64,000 nt of DNA from Todiramphus chloris collaris (lineage: Eukaryota; Chordata; Aves; Coraciiformes; Alcedinidae): contig JANVCC010000018.1 in the NCBI GenBank assembly GCA_025345505.1, positions 6,061,741 through 6,125,740 of the forward strand. Direction: 5' to 3'. The notes beneath the pieces are model-generated. The model had not been told where the DNA came from, searched no databases, and was given only the letters and a program-made list of their open reading frames with translations. The number at the start of each line of letters is the position of its first letter. The first letter of the stretch is position 1. Shown in pieces: positions 51,701 to 56,054 of the stretch. Made by a program: the position numbers and the translations under genes.

Positions 51701-54700
51701 AAGAAGGAGAATGGTGGACTGGGAGCATTGATGGCAGAACTGGAATCTTCCCCTCCAATTACGTCAGACCAAAGGATCAAGATGTGAGTTTGCATTCTGA
51801 GAATTAATGCACAGTGCTTTTTGTCAATATTACTGTGTTACTGATATTGTGGTATTGATACATAGATCTTAGATAGTGTTTATAAGCAGAGGTTGATAAA
51901 AAAGAAAAGCTTAGGTAGCTTGAGTGCTAAGTTGGTGCTGTAGGCACAGTGTCACACTGTGTCTCTTCTTACAGGATGGTATTTTGTTAAATGTGTCCTC
52001 AAAATTAAAATCTCTGTGTACTTTTCTGTCCATGTGCTTAAAGTTGTAAACTTTACTGTGTTTATTGCCCATTAAAAGGTGATTGTTGTGCTTTTGTAGG
52101 CTTCTAGTAATGCTGGGAAAACTGGAATGATAAATAAGAAGCCCGGTAAGTGTGTGATAACTTTTTATCTTTTAGGGCTGTTTCTGAAGTGACTATGAGC
52201 ATTTAGGTTCATAGCAGTGTTTCAGTGGTGGCTAATGTGCTTAGCTGCAAGGTATGTAGCAGGATATTTCTGTGGATCTAGCTCTTACTGCAATACAAAA
52301 ATAACAAATGCAATTAATGTATTATCTTTTCAGAAATTGCTCAGGTTACTACTGCCTATGCTGCATCAGGAACTGAACAGCTTAGTCTTGCTCCAGGACA
52401 GCTAATACTTATTCTGAAGAAAAATGCTAGTGGATGGTGGCAAGGAGAATTGCAGGTAGTTATTGAAAATTGTGACTTCATGAACGGTAGGCGTGATCTT
52501 GGGTTTAATTTGAGAAGCCAACTAAGTGTAGTGTTCTAAAAGCTGTCTAGAAAGTTGTTTTTATCTTTTGTAAACCATATTGGGGGAAAAAATTATTTTA
52601 ATTAAACCTTGGATTGCTGGGGATTGTTGTCTGGGTTTGTTTGTATGTTGGGGATGGGTTTTTTTTGGTCACAGAAAAGAATTAAACTGTCTATGAATAC
52701 ATGCGTGGGAGGGAGAATGGGGTTATTGATGGTTAATAAATTGGTTAGTATTTAATTGGTAAAACATGAAATTGTAAAACACTTGTAATGAAAGAACAGG
52801 AATTCTTGGAAGTTTGAGTTGGAAACAGGCCTAGTACTGGTTCAGGAAGAAGCTTAACCAACCTGATTTCATTCTATGACAAGGTGACCCTCCTAGTAGA
52901 CAAGGGAAAGGCTGCGGATGTTCTCTACCTGGACTTTAGTAAAGCCATTGACACCATCTCCCACAGCATTCTGCTGGAGAAGCTGGCAGCTTATGGCATA
53001 GACAGGTGGACTCTTAGCTAGGTTAAAAACTGGCTGCCTGGCTGGGCCTGGGGGGTTGTAATGAGAGGAGTTAAATCCAGTTGGCAGCTGGTAACCAGTG
53101 GTGTTCCCCAAGGCTCAGTACTGTACCATTCAATATCTTTATCAACAGTCTACATGAGGGGATTGAGAGCTTCCTCACCAAGTTTGCAGACAGCACCAAA
53201 TAGGGCAGGGGTGTTGATCTGCTTGGGTGTAGGAAGGTTCTGCAGAGGGATCTGGACGGGTTGGATGGATGGGCGGAGGTCAGTTGTATGAGATTTAACA
53301 AAGGCAAGTGCCAGGTCCTGCATTTTGGTCACAACAACCCCAGGCAACGGCCCAGGCTTGGGGAAGAGCCTCTGGAAAGCTGCCTGGTGGAAAAAGACCT
53401 CGGTGTGCTGGTCAACAGGCAGGTTGAACGTGAGGCAGCAGTGTGCCCACGTGGCCTAACCCTGGCCTGTGTCAGGAACAGTGTGGCCAGCAGGAGAAGG
53501 GAAATGATGGTGCCCCTGTACTCGGCACTGGTGAAGCCACAGCTTGAGTACTGTGTTCAGTTCTGGGCCCCTCACCACAAGAAAGACACTAAGATGCTGG
53601 AGAGAGTTCAGAGAAGGGCAGCCAAGCTGGTAAAGGGTCTGGAGAACAAGGCCTGTGAGGAGTGGCTGAGGGAACTGGGATTATTTAGTTTGGAGGAGGC
53701 TGAGGCTTCTTGCTCTCTAGAGATATATGAAAGGAGATTGTAGTGGGGTGGGTGCAGCCTCTTCTCTCAACTAAATAATGACAGGACTAGAGGAAATGGC
53801 CTGAAGTTGCACCAGGGGAGGTTTAGACAAGACACGAGGAAGAATTTCTTTACTGAAAGAGTAGTCAGGTGCTGGAGTGGGCTGCCCAGGAAGGTGGTGG
53901 AGTCATCATCCCTGGAGGTGTTCAAAAAATGTGTAGATGAGGCACTTCAGGACATGCTCTGGTGGGATGGTGAGGTGGTTTGTTTGGGATTTTTTTGAAG
54001 AATAAAAAGGAAAGTGGAGAGACAGAAACTAAGATCCATAATTGTCAATTCTTGCCAGTTTTAATTTCTTTTTTTATTGTAATAGCGATTACTCTGCTGT
54101 TACTGCTTTCTAAAAATCTAAAAAAAAAGTAAAGACTAAAAAATGAGGAAATTATTTTCCAAGTTTCACATACTGAACTAGGTAGGAAGTGGTATCAAAT
54201 ACTTAGGTCAGGATTTCCACAAGTAGCTTATGGTGATCTGTTCTAGGTATCTCCTTAGAGTCTCCTTATATGATACATAAATGTGATGTTCATAGAGTGA
54301 ATTTTTACCCCTACAGTTAAATTATGTACTGAAATAATTAGTTGCACTTGATAATTTAGGACTAAATACATTTACCTGAACGTATTAGAGTACACTTAAT
54401 TGAGTTGGGTTGTTTATCCATTAGACAGGGTGTTTGGAAGCCAGACTTTTTGTCTCTTGTTGGCAAAGCTGCATTAAATATTTGTTGATTTTTTTTTTTT
54501 CCAGTCTACAGACTATTTGACTTCTTCATTGTGTAATAACTATTTTAAACACTTACAGGCAAGAGGGAAAAAGAGACAAAAAGGATGGTTTCCTGCCAGC
54601 CATGTGAAATTACTGGGTCCAAGCAGTGAAAGAACCACATCTGCTGCTCCTTCAGGTGAAAAGAGATTACTTTTATGTTTCATTTAGAGTATTTCATGTA

Positions 54701-55932
54701 ACTGCTTCAGTTGTTCACATACTACTTTGAATTGCATAACTGGAATAATACTGTGTTTAATGGCCACATCTGATTGTGGTGTCACTGTGGAATGTAAAAT
54801 CCTAGTGAGAGTCTGGGTCTTTGTCCATTCACCTCTTACCTCTGTCCAAGAAAAGTAAAATTTCACAACTTCTTAAAACAGATCTCCATAGACTCCCTCC
54901 CTAGCGTATATCATACTCTACATACCTTACAACACAAAGTCTCAGTCATGCAAAGATGTTTATATCCAGAAATCTGTGAGGATCAGCAGTTCATCTTTTA
55001 TTGCAAGCACTTTTTAATTTTGCTGAATGCACTGAAGAGCCACACTCTTCTCATTTGGAACCTAGAAAAAAACCTTAGGGAAATGGAGCAACCATTGCCG
55101 AACACCTTTGAAATTACATGTGCTGCTCCTTCTAAGGAGGGTGACTAAGCAACAGATTTTGACTCTTATTTTTCCATTTGAATGGCCAGGTACAAATGAG
55201 ATTGTTTCACAGAAAAGGAGCTTTTTTGGTTCTGCATGGTTAAATTGTGCTGTTCTCCACAGCTATGATTTGCTTATACAACAGCTTCCTGGGTATTACT
55301 GGACAAAACTCCCCTTCATCTAAACTAGCAGCTGACAGTTAACTAATGCACTGCTCCTCTGCCTGTGCCATGGTTTTCTCACAAGTATCAGCTATAAGAT
55401 AATCAAACTCACTTTCTTTTTCAGGCCAATAAAAGAGATAGAAGCATACTTAATTATATTTTAACATGTGTAGGTCAGTAGATGCCATACTAACTGAATC
55501 AATTTGCTATATAAGTGCATATATATATAAAGTAGAACTAAAGATTACTTCCTGGCCCAGTTAAAAAAAAAATGAAGCAAAGAGAGGACAGTTCCACATC
55601 AAGATAAGGTCGTGTGGCATTTTTCTTGTGTACCAGTGTATGTGAAATTGTTGTTTCTTTCCTGTGGTTATGTAAAACACTCAAAACCACTCTTACTACT
55701 TGTGTAACAATGTTTTGCTGTATTTGCTTTTCCTTTCCAGTATGTCAAGTGATAGCTATGTACGATTATACTGCAAACAATGAAGATGAGCTCAGCTTCT
55801 CCAAAGGGCAGCTCATTAATGTACTGAGCAAAGATGATGCTGACTGGTGGCAAGGAGAAATCAGCGGTGTGACAGGTCTCTTCCCCTCAAACTACGTGAA
55901 GATGACCACACATTCTGATCCAAGTCAGCAGT
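3686..55932 (+). CDS. ITSN2: Intersectin-2, N-terminal 1258 codons in 27 coding exons (partial at 3' end)
   Basis: Intersectin-2 is a cytoplasmic scaffold at clathrin-coated pits. As known for the family, the EH domains bind NPF-motif adaptors, the coiled coil binds Eps15-type partners, and the SH3 domains bind dynamin, synaptojanin, WASP-family and SOS proteins. The long isoform adds DH-PH-C2 and activates Cdc42. Seen here: EH1 (residues about 11-105), Ser/Met/Pro linker, EH2 (237-330), coiled coil (360-800) and SH3A-E (825-1255). All 27 exons have AG acceptors and GT donors, and cumulative phases match at every junction. The start [14 protein letters not shown] identifies ITSN2, since ITSN1 begins MAQFPTPFGG. 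The last codon in the window is split after its first base (T55932), consistent with the next exon supplying GG for the Trp that opens the DH linker. The DH-PH-C2 exons are not in the window. Individual exons are listed separately. Confidence 0.95.
7522..8320 (+). mobile_element. Solo LTR of an avian endogenous retrovirus family, long form (about 799 bp)
   Basis: Starts TGTCCTGGTTTGAG and ends CCTAAACCCTGACA, giving imperfect inverted ends TGTC/GACA. It contains a 3' AT-rich block with ATTAAA and no internal viral genes. ACGTG lies on both sides (7519-7523 and 8321-8325) if a TG was lost at the left junction, suggesting a 5-bp target duplication. It is closely related to 19456-20010 but carries about 240 extra bases (about 7636-7878). 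It appears to interrupt a CR1 whose remainder continues at about 8325. Confidence 0.8.
8325..8525 (+). mobile_element. CR1 3' fragment, sense
   Basis: Conserved CR1 tail: 'actggaacaggttggccagggaagtgg' through GGTTGGACTTGATGGTCTTC to 'ccattctgtgattctgtg'. It directly abuts the LTR on its left, consistent with LTR insertion into this CR1. Confidence 0.8.
9690..10260 (+). mobile_element. Probable ancient CR1-like remnant
   Basis: Weak similarity only. 'cactggtgagacatcttgtgggacag' resembles the CR1 'ctggtgaggcctcacctggag' region, and GACCTTGGAAGTCCCTTCCA near 10225 resembles a CR1 tail. Heavily diverged, and the boundaries are guesses. Confidence 0.35.
11469..11519. repeat. ATATCC-type short tandem repeat
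   Basis: Five to six imperfect copies of an ATATATCC-like unit, interrupted once by an ATTT variant. Simple minisatellite-like array in intron 2. Confidence 0.85.
11880..12250 (+). mobile_element. Ancient CR1-family remnant
   Basis: Resembles an older CR1 lineage: 'agagctgtttagtttagagatagctgagctgaggacatgatagaaatttgtaaa' matches the CR1 'tgtttagcttggagaagag...gaggggatatgatagaggtctataaa' region. It is followed by a diverged stretch equivalent to 'tgggactcactgtctcaag' (CR1 'ggaactcattgccacag'). No 3' tail recognised. Confidence 0.55.
12640..12920 (+). mobile_element. Ancient CR1-family remnant
   Basis: GGGTAGCAAGAATGATCAAA and 'ggaacagcttccacgtgaggaataa' correspond to the CR1 'ggcaacaagattattaaagg...gaacagcttccatatgaggag' block. 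The following 'gatctcagcttgggaaagg' corresponds to 'ctcttcagcttggaaaag'. Diverged and truncated. Confidence 0.5.
14090..14728 (+). mobile_element. CR1 fragment, sense, interrupted by a mini LTR
   Basis: Runs from 'gtactggccactggtgagccacacctcc' to a 3' tail 'ttttctaacctaaatgattctgtggttctg'. The body is interrupted at 14251-14353 by an LTR-related insert with GGAAC on both sides. The flanking CR1 halves join across the insert in the expected order (…tatgaggaac / agaactggggttgtttagcc…). Confidence 0.85.
14251..14353 (-). mobile_element. 103-bp mini solo LTR (antisense), flanked by GGAAC duplication
   Basis: Begins TGTCGTGGTTTAGGGTCAGG and ends AGGGAGACA, so it has TGTC/GACA ends. It matches the reverse complement of the last roughly 130 bases of the LTRs at 8320 and 20010. 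GGAAC occurs immediately before (14246-14250) and after (14354-14358), a perfect 5-bp target duplication. It lacks most of the LTR yet looks like a complete inserted unit. Confidence 0.7.
15805..15970 (+). mobile_element. 3' fragment of the same LTR family
   Basis: Contains TTCATTAAAGCTGTCCTAGT, the 'agtctctctccctTattccc' block, the G-rich 'cctttgggaggggaggggg' run and the terminal 'ctgccctgaccctaaac'. This matches the 3' ends of 7522-8320 and 19456-20010. The left part is missing. Confidence 0.75.
19456..20010 (+). mobile_element. Solo LTR, short form (about 555 bp)
   Basis: Starts TGTCCTGGTTTGAGTGAGAA and ends CCCTAAACTGTGACA. It is nearly colinear with 7522-8320 but lacks an internal segment of about 240 bp after 'cccgttctcacagcagg'. 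It also has a short insertion near the 3' end containing the palindrome ACCTATATAGGT (19971-19982). No convincing target duplication is visible. No viral coding sequence. Confidence 0.8.
20693..20800 (-). mobile_element. CR1 3' end, antisense
   Basis: Reverse complement of a CR1 tail: 'tcgtagaatcactgaggttggaaaagacctt', then 'atcaagtccagccatcaaccc' and 'aaaccatgtcctgaagtg'. About 108 bp, severely 5'-truncated, as is usual for CR1. Confidence 0.85.
21350..22010 (+). mobile_element. CR1 fragment, sense, with 3' end
   Basis: Long CR1 body. 'cagcagtgtgcccttgtggccaagaaggccag' and 'ctcacctggagtattgcatccagttctgg' lead through to 'tggattcgatgatcttcagaggtcccttcc'. Translated, 21401-21613 and 21595-21969 show the RT C-terminal motifs ([26 protein letters not shown]) split by a frameshift. 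Confidence 0.88.
23885..23917. repeat. (TG)n/(TA)n dinucleotide repeat
   Basis: A TG run passes into TACA and then an uninterrupted TA run, about 33 bp of alternating purine-pyrimidine. Confidence 0.9.
24125..24132. promoter_or_regulatory. Palindromic CRE-type site TGACGTCA (upstream of exon 3)
   Basis: Perfect 8-bp CREB/ATF consensus 378 bp upstream of exon 3, within a locally CpG-containing stretch (AGCGCCGG follows). A second perfect copy lies at 24934-24941. Function not shown. Confidence 0.4.
24511..24603 (+). CDS. ITSN2: ITSN2 exon 3: first half of EH1
   Basis: Encodes [20 protein letters not shown] and onward to [11 protein letters not shown], the N-terminal helices of the first EH domain. 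The acceptor follows a T/G-rich tract; the donor GTTGGT is a little weak at +3. Phase 1 in, phase 1 out. The pattern W-I-T-x-x-E-R-x-x-[HY]-D is typical of intersectin EH1. Confidence 0.94.
24934..24941. promoter_or_regulatory. Palindromic CRE-type site TGACGTCA (downstream of exon 3)
   Basis: Second perfect CREB/ATF consensus, 330 bp after exon 3, in intron 3. The two sites are 809 bp apart and bracket exon 3. Confidence 0.4.
26233..26296 (+). CDS. ITSN2: ITSN2 exon 4: middle of EH1
   Basis: Encodes [20 protein letters not shown] then IW. This is the EH1 core with the S-G-L-P-x-x-x-L-A-x-I-W signature whose Trp lies in the NPF-binding pocket. Acceptor ATAG, donor GTAAAG. Phase 1 in, phase 2 out; the Trp63 codon is split across the junction. 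Confidence 0.94.
26790..27060 (+). mobile_element. Probable ancient CR1-like remnant
   Basis: AATACTGTGTTCATTTTGGG followed by 'gtgcttcattgttatcaagaggt' matches the CR1 'tactgtgttcagttttgggctcctcactacaagaaggac' block at low identity. The surrounding 'gctatgatacaggagctggg' is compatible. Coding capacity lost. Confidence 0.4.
27917..28080 (+). CDS. ITSN2: ITSN2 exon 5: EH1 calcium-binding loop and C-terminal tail
   Basis: Encodes [16 protein letters not shown], a canonical EF-hand loop with acidic positions D67, N69, D71, D75 and E78. The DPF/NPF-pocket tail and LPPVMKQTP follow. The exon ends in ARFG. The donor GTACTT is weak (C at +4, T at +5); reading through it gives a short tail and a stop at 28104. 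Confidence 0.94.
29416..29613 (+). CDS. ITSN2: ITSN2 exon 6: Ser/Met/Pro-rich linker after EH1
   Basis: Encodes residues 118-183, rich in Met, Ser, Pro and Thr ([20 protein letters not shown] at its start) and ending in PFSSS/T. Probably disordered. Acceptor CTAG, donor GTAAGT. The motif [15 protein letters not shown] matches the intersectin-2 linker as I remember it. Phase 1 in and out. Confidence 0.92.
29937..30033 (+). CDS. ITSN2: ITSN2 exon 7: linker with conserved [12 protein letters not shown]
   Basis: Encodes a Gly-rich stretch, then [14 protein letters not shown], which is conserved between intersectins and precedes EH2. Strong polypyrimidine acceptor (TCTCTCTCTTGCAG); donor GTATGA. 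Phase 1 in, phase 2 out. Confidence 0.92.
31639..31781 (+). CDS. ITSN2: ITSN2 exon 8: start of EH2
   Basis: Encodes a Ser-rich run followed by [20 protein letters not shown], the opening of the second EH domain (W237), ending in MSGYLSG. The acceptor has a long TC tract; donor is GTGAGC. Phase 2 in, phase 1 out. Confidence 0.94.
32092..32300 (-). mobile_element. CR1 3' end, antisense, in intron 8
   Basis: Begins TCATAGAATCATAGAATGTA (the 8-bp CR1 terminal repeat in reverse), then TTGGGTTGGAAGGGATCTCT and 'tcatctagtccaacccctctgcag'. It continues to 'cctctctgggcaacctattccagtg' and 'atcaccctcatattaaagag'. Confidence 0.9.
33323..33386 (+). CDS. ITSN2: ITSN2 exon 9: middle of EH2
   Basis: Encodes [20 protein letters not shown] plus a split Trp285. 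At 64 nt it has the same length and phase as exon 4, reflecting the duplicated EH domain. Donor GTAAGT. Confidence 0.94.
34535..34655 (+). mobile_element. CR1 3' end, sense, in intron 9
   Basis: 'gtagatgaggcacttcaggatatggtctagtggtcatgg' leads to 'cctgatgatcttggaggtcttttccaccc' and the terminal 'ttctatgatttt'. About 120 bp. Confidence 0.85.
35235..35372 (+). CDS. ITSN2: ITSN2 exon 10: EH2 calcium-binding loop and tail
   Basis: Encodes [16 protein letters not shown], an EF-hand loop with D289, D291, D293 and E300, then [19 protein letters not shown] and ELVPPSFR. Acceptor GCAG, donor GTATAT. Phase 2 in and out. Confidence 0.95.
35489..35574 (+). CDS. ITSN2: ITSN2 exon 11: EH2 to coiled-coil linker
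   Basis: Encodes [20 protein letters not shown] followed by EEPQKKQP. Only 116 bases separate it from exon 10. The acceptor is preceded by a T7CCCTCCAG tract; donor GTAAAA. Phase 2 in, phase 1 out. Confidence 0.92.
35575..37495. other. ITSN2 introns 11 and 12
   Basis: Intron 11 (35575-36552) and intron 12 (36816-37495) flank coiled-coil exon 12. No repeat or gene is recognised; the open frame at 37104-37325 has no known motif. Confidence 0.6.
36553..36815 (+). CDS. ITSN2: ITSN2 exon 12: first coiled-coil block
   Basis: Encodes [20 protein letters not shown] and about 65 more residues of nearly uninterrupted Glu/Arg/Lys/Gln ([17 protein letters not shown] type), a long single helix or coiled coil. 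The donor is GAG|GTTGTT, weak because it has T at +3 and T at +5. Intron retention would add about ten codons and stop at 36848. Phase 1 in, 0 out. Confidence 0.93.
37496..37645 (+). CDS. ITSN2: ITSN2 exon 13: coiled coil
   Basis: Encodes [36 protein letters not shown] and [12 protein letters not shown], strongly conserved in intersectins. Exactly 50 codons, phase 0 at both ends, so skipping would keep the frame. Donor GTAAGA. The next intron is largely a CR1 element. Confidence 0.94.
37690..38285 (+). mobile_element. CR1 fragment with 3' end, sense, filling intron 13
   Basis: Occupies about 600 of the 794 bases of intron 13. Features include 'ggtgagaccacgtttggagtattgtgttc', 'atctctttTatgaggaaagactgagagccctgg' and the tail 'ggactcgatgatctccagaggtcccttcc' ending 'ggcattctgtgattctaatg'. 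It starts 45 bases after exon 13 and ends about 155 bases before exon 14. Confidence 0.92.
38440..38580 (+). CDS. ITSN2: ITSN2 exon 14: coiled coil
   Basis: Encodes [20 protein letters not shown] and continues to [11 protein letters not shown]. It has 47 codons, phase 0 at both ends, so it could be skipped in frame. Acceptor TTTCCAG, donor GTGTGT. Confidence 0.93.
39388..39475 (+). CDS. ITSN2: ITSN2 exon 15: coiled coil
   Basis: Encodes [20 protein letters not shown] and KNAPLENTQ. The EYQNKLxxLVPEKQ block is conserved in intersectins. Acceptor CTGCAG, donor GTAAGT. Phase 0 in, 1 out. Confidence 0.94.
40098..40237 (+). CDS. ITSN2: ITSN2 exon 16: coiled coil
   Basis: Encodes [20 protein letters not shown], then [20 protein letters not shown] and FNSQLK. 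Acceptor ATGCAG, donor GTACAT. Phase 1 in, 0 out. Confidence 0.94.
42945..43081 (+). CDS. ITSN2: ITSN2 exon 17: coiled coil
   Basis: Encodes [20 protein letters not shown], then a Lys/Arg/Glu-rich run ending in [10 protein letters not shown]. Acceptor CCTTAG, donor GTACTG. Phase 0 in, 2 out. Confidence 0.93.
43173..43195. repeat. Perfect 8-bp inverted repeat (hairpin) in intron 17
   Basis: ACCTCCTG and CAGGAGGT are separated by 7 bases (TAATAAG). The same 'ACCTCCT' and 'TAATAAGCA' words recur just upstream at 43143-43160, so the hairpin sits in a small imperfect tandem duplication. Confidence 0.7.
44928..45367 (+). CDS. ITSN2: ITSN2 exon 18: long C-terminal coiled-coil exon
   Basis: The largest exon seen (440 nt, residues 666-813). 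It starts [20 protein letters not shown] and runs through about 110 charged residues. It ends in a more mixed stretch, [20 protein letters not shown], then [10 protein letters not shown] just before SH3A. Acceptor CCTTTAG, donor GTAATC. Phase 2 in, 1 out. From memory, the human ITSN2 reference is about 50 residues shorter here, so a human splice variant may skip part of the equivalent exon. The PPW element resembles the linker before SH3A in ITSN1. Confidence 0.9.
46295..46416 (+). CDS. ITSN2: ITSN2 exon 19: SH3A, N-terminal half
   Basis: Encodes [20 protein letters not shown], then [20 protein letters not shown]. The ALYPF motif with the acidic RT loop marks an SH3 domain starting about residue 825. 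Acceptor TTTCAG, donor GTAAGA. Phase 1 in, 0 out. Confidence 0.95.
46672..46765 (-). mobile_element. CR1 3' end, antisense
   Basis: 'attatcgaatcattcatggtggagaagaactttaaggttgcc' and AAGTCCAACCATTAACCAAG followed by 'aaccatgtcc' are a reversed CR1 tail, about 94 bp. It lies directly upstream of a sense CR1. Confidence 0.8.
46780..47205 (+). mobile_element. CR1 fragment with 3' end, sense
   Basis: 'ggctgtatgaggagaggctgaaggatctgggg' runs through 'gaggttcaggctggatatcaggaagcatttctttcc' and 'gtggtggagtcaccatccctgg' to 'ggttggacttgatcttgaagg' and 'ctattctgtgattctaagg'. Good 3' end. Confidence 0.9.
48578..48753 (+). CDS. ITSN2: ITSN2 exon 20: SH3A, C-terminal half, and linker
   Basis: Encodes [20 protein letters not shown], then [11 protein letters not shown], giving the SH3 ligand-binding W864, P877 and Y880. 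A Ser/Pro/Lys-rich linker ([16 protein letters not shown]) follows and may carry SH3-ligand or phosphorylation sites. Acceptor CATAG, donor GTGAGT. Phase 0 in, 2 out. Confidence 0.95.
49067..49211 (+). CDS. ITSN2: ITSN2 exon 21: SH3A-SH3B linker
   Basis: Encodes [20 protein letters not shown], then [20 protein letters not shown] and SVSPIHGQ. The TVSPGSVSP run is conserved with mammalian ITSN2 as I remember it and has the look of a proline-directed phosphorylation cluster. Acceptor TTGCAG, donor GTATGT. Phase 2 in, 0 out. Confidence 0.93.
49656..49861 (+). CDS. ITSN2: ITSN2 exon 22: SH3B
   Basis: A single exon carries the whole second SH3 domain (about 967-1020). The usual ALYDY is ALCSW here (residues 971-975), which is also the ITSN2 form as I recall. 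W1000, W1001, P1013 and Y1016 are present ([15 protein letters not shown]). Acceptor AACAG, donor GTAAGT. Phase 0 in, 2 out. Confidence 0.95.
50668..50732 (+). CDS. ITSN2: ITSN2 exon 23: short SH3B-SH3C linker
   Basis: A 65-nt exon encoding [20 protein letters not shown] then GE. Acceptor CTGCAG, donor GTAAGA. Phase 2 in, 1 out, so skipping it would shift the frame. Confidence 0.9.
51617..51783 (+). CDS. ITSN2: ITSN2 exon 24: SH3C
   Basis: Encodes [20 protein letters not shown], with [20 protein letters not shown] completing a full SH3 domain (1051-1102). ALYSY, W1083, W1084, P1096 and Y1099 are intact. Acceptor GCACAG, donor GTGAGT. Phase 1 in, 0 out. Confidence 0.95.
52100..52145 (+). CDS. 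ITSN2: ITSN2 exon 25: 46-nt linker exon between SH3C and SH3D
   Basis: The second-shortest coding segment of the gene here, after exon 2's 31 coding bases. It encodes [15 protein letters not shown]. The donor is GTAAGT and the acceptor TTGTAG; the next exon completes the KKPEIAQV motif shared by intersectins. Phase 0 in, 1 out. Confidence 0.9.
52334..52455 (+). CDS. ITSN2: ITSN2 exon 26: SH3D, N-terminal part
   Basis: Encodes [31 protein letters not shown] and [10 protein letters not shown]1156 and W1157 are the specificity-pocket tryptophans. Acceptor TTTCAG, donor GTAGTT. Phase 1 in, 0 out. Confidence 0.94.
52456..54558. other. ITSN2 intron 26
   Basis: Separates the two SH3D exons. More than half is a CR1 (52850-53998). 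Flanks are AT-rich with a G/T-rich tract at 52610-52670 and a T tract at 54490-54500. Confidence 0.65.
52850..53998 (+). mobile_element. CR1 with partial reverse transcriptase, sense (about 1.15 kb)
   Basis: The longest CR1 piece here. Translation in shifting frames shows RT motifs: [19 protein letters not shown], then [22 protein letters not shown], and KFADSTK where the catalytic box should be FADD (53183-53194). A stop follows at 53201. Later segments read [15 protein letters not shown] and [19 protein letters not shown]. Multiple frameshifts; inactive. It ends in a G/T-rich segment without the usual terminal octamer repeats. Confidence 0.93.
54559..54655 (+). CDS. ITSN2: ITSN2 exon 27: SH3D, C-terminal part
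   Basis: Encodes [20 protein letters not shown] and [12 protein letters not shown]. The final SH3 strand reads ASHV where most SH3 domains have (A/S)NYV, so His1177 replaces the usual ligand-contacting Tyr. My memory of human ITSN2 also has ASHV. Acceptor TTACAG, donor GTGAAA. Phase 0 in, 1 out. Separated from exon 26 by 2.1 kb including a CR1. Confidence 0.94.
54656..55740. other. ITSN2 intron 27
   Basis: 1.1 kb between SH3D and SH3E exons. No repeat, RNA gene or other exon recognised. Confidence 0.6.
55741..55932 (+). CDS. ITSN2: ITSN2 exon 28: SH3E
   Basis: Encodes [20 protein letters not shown], then [20 protein letters not shown] and [12 protein letters not shown]. The whole fifth SH3 domain is in one exon, with AMYDY, W1230, W1231, P1243 and Y1246 intact. 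The acceptor has a strong T/C tract ending TTTCCAG; donor GTAAGC at 55933. It is the last coding exon shared by short and long isoforms in the family. Confidence 0.95.
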
Positions 55933-55958
55933 GTAAGCAGCATTTTTTTTATTATTAA
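55933..55958 (+). CDS. ITSN2: Possible short-isoform ITSN2 C-terminus by donor read-through
   Basis: If the exon 28 donor is not used, translation continues CKQHFFYY and stops at TAA 55956-55958, giving a protein of 1266 residues that lacks DH-PH-C2. Short intersectins are known to end just after SH3E. AATAAA signals follow at 56049-56054 and 56352-56357. Which 3' end is used is inference. Confidence 0.45.
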
Positions 55959-56048
55959 TTCTGTTATTTTATTTGAAACGTGCGTTGCCATTCTTCTGCT
56001 TAATGTTTAGAATTCAGGGTTTCAGACATCAGATAAATTTATTGATAC

Positions 56049-56054
56049 AATAAA
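56049..56054 (+). terminator. Candidate polyadenylation signal for short ITSN2
   Basis: AATAAA 91 bases after the read-through stop codon. A second lies at 56352-56357. The hexamer is common in AT-rich sequence, so this is only a candidate. Confidence 0.25.

Larger units (their letters stand above)
48754..52333. other. ITSN2 introns 20-25
   Basis: Short introns between SH3 exons: 48754-49066, 49212-49655, 49862-50667, 50733-51616, 51784-52099 and 52146-52333. No repeats or other genes recognised. Confidence 0.6.

Noticed and set aside
53261..53743. 160-codon open frame
   Set aside because: It is the C-terminal RT region of a broken CR1, not a host gene.
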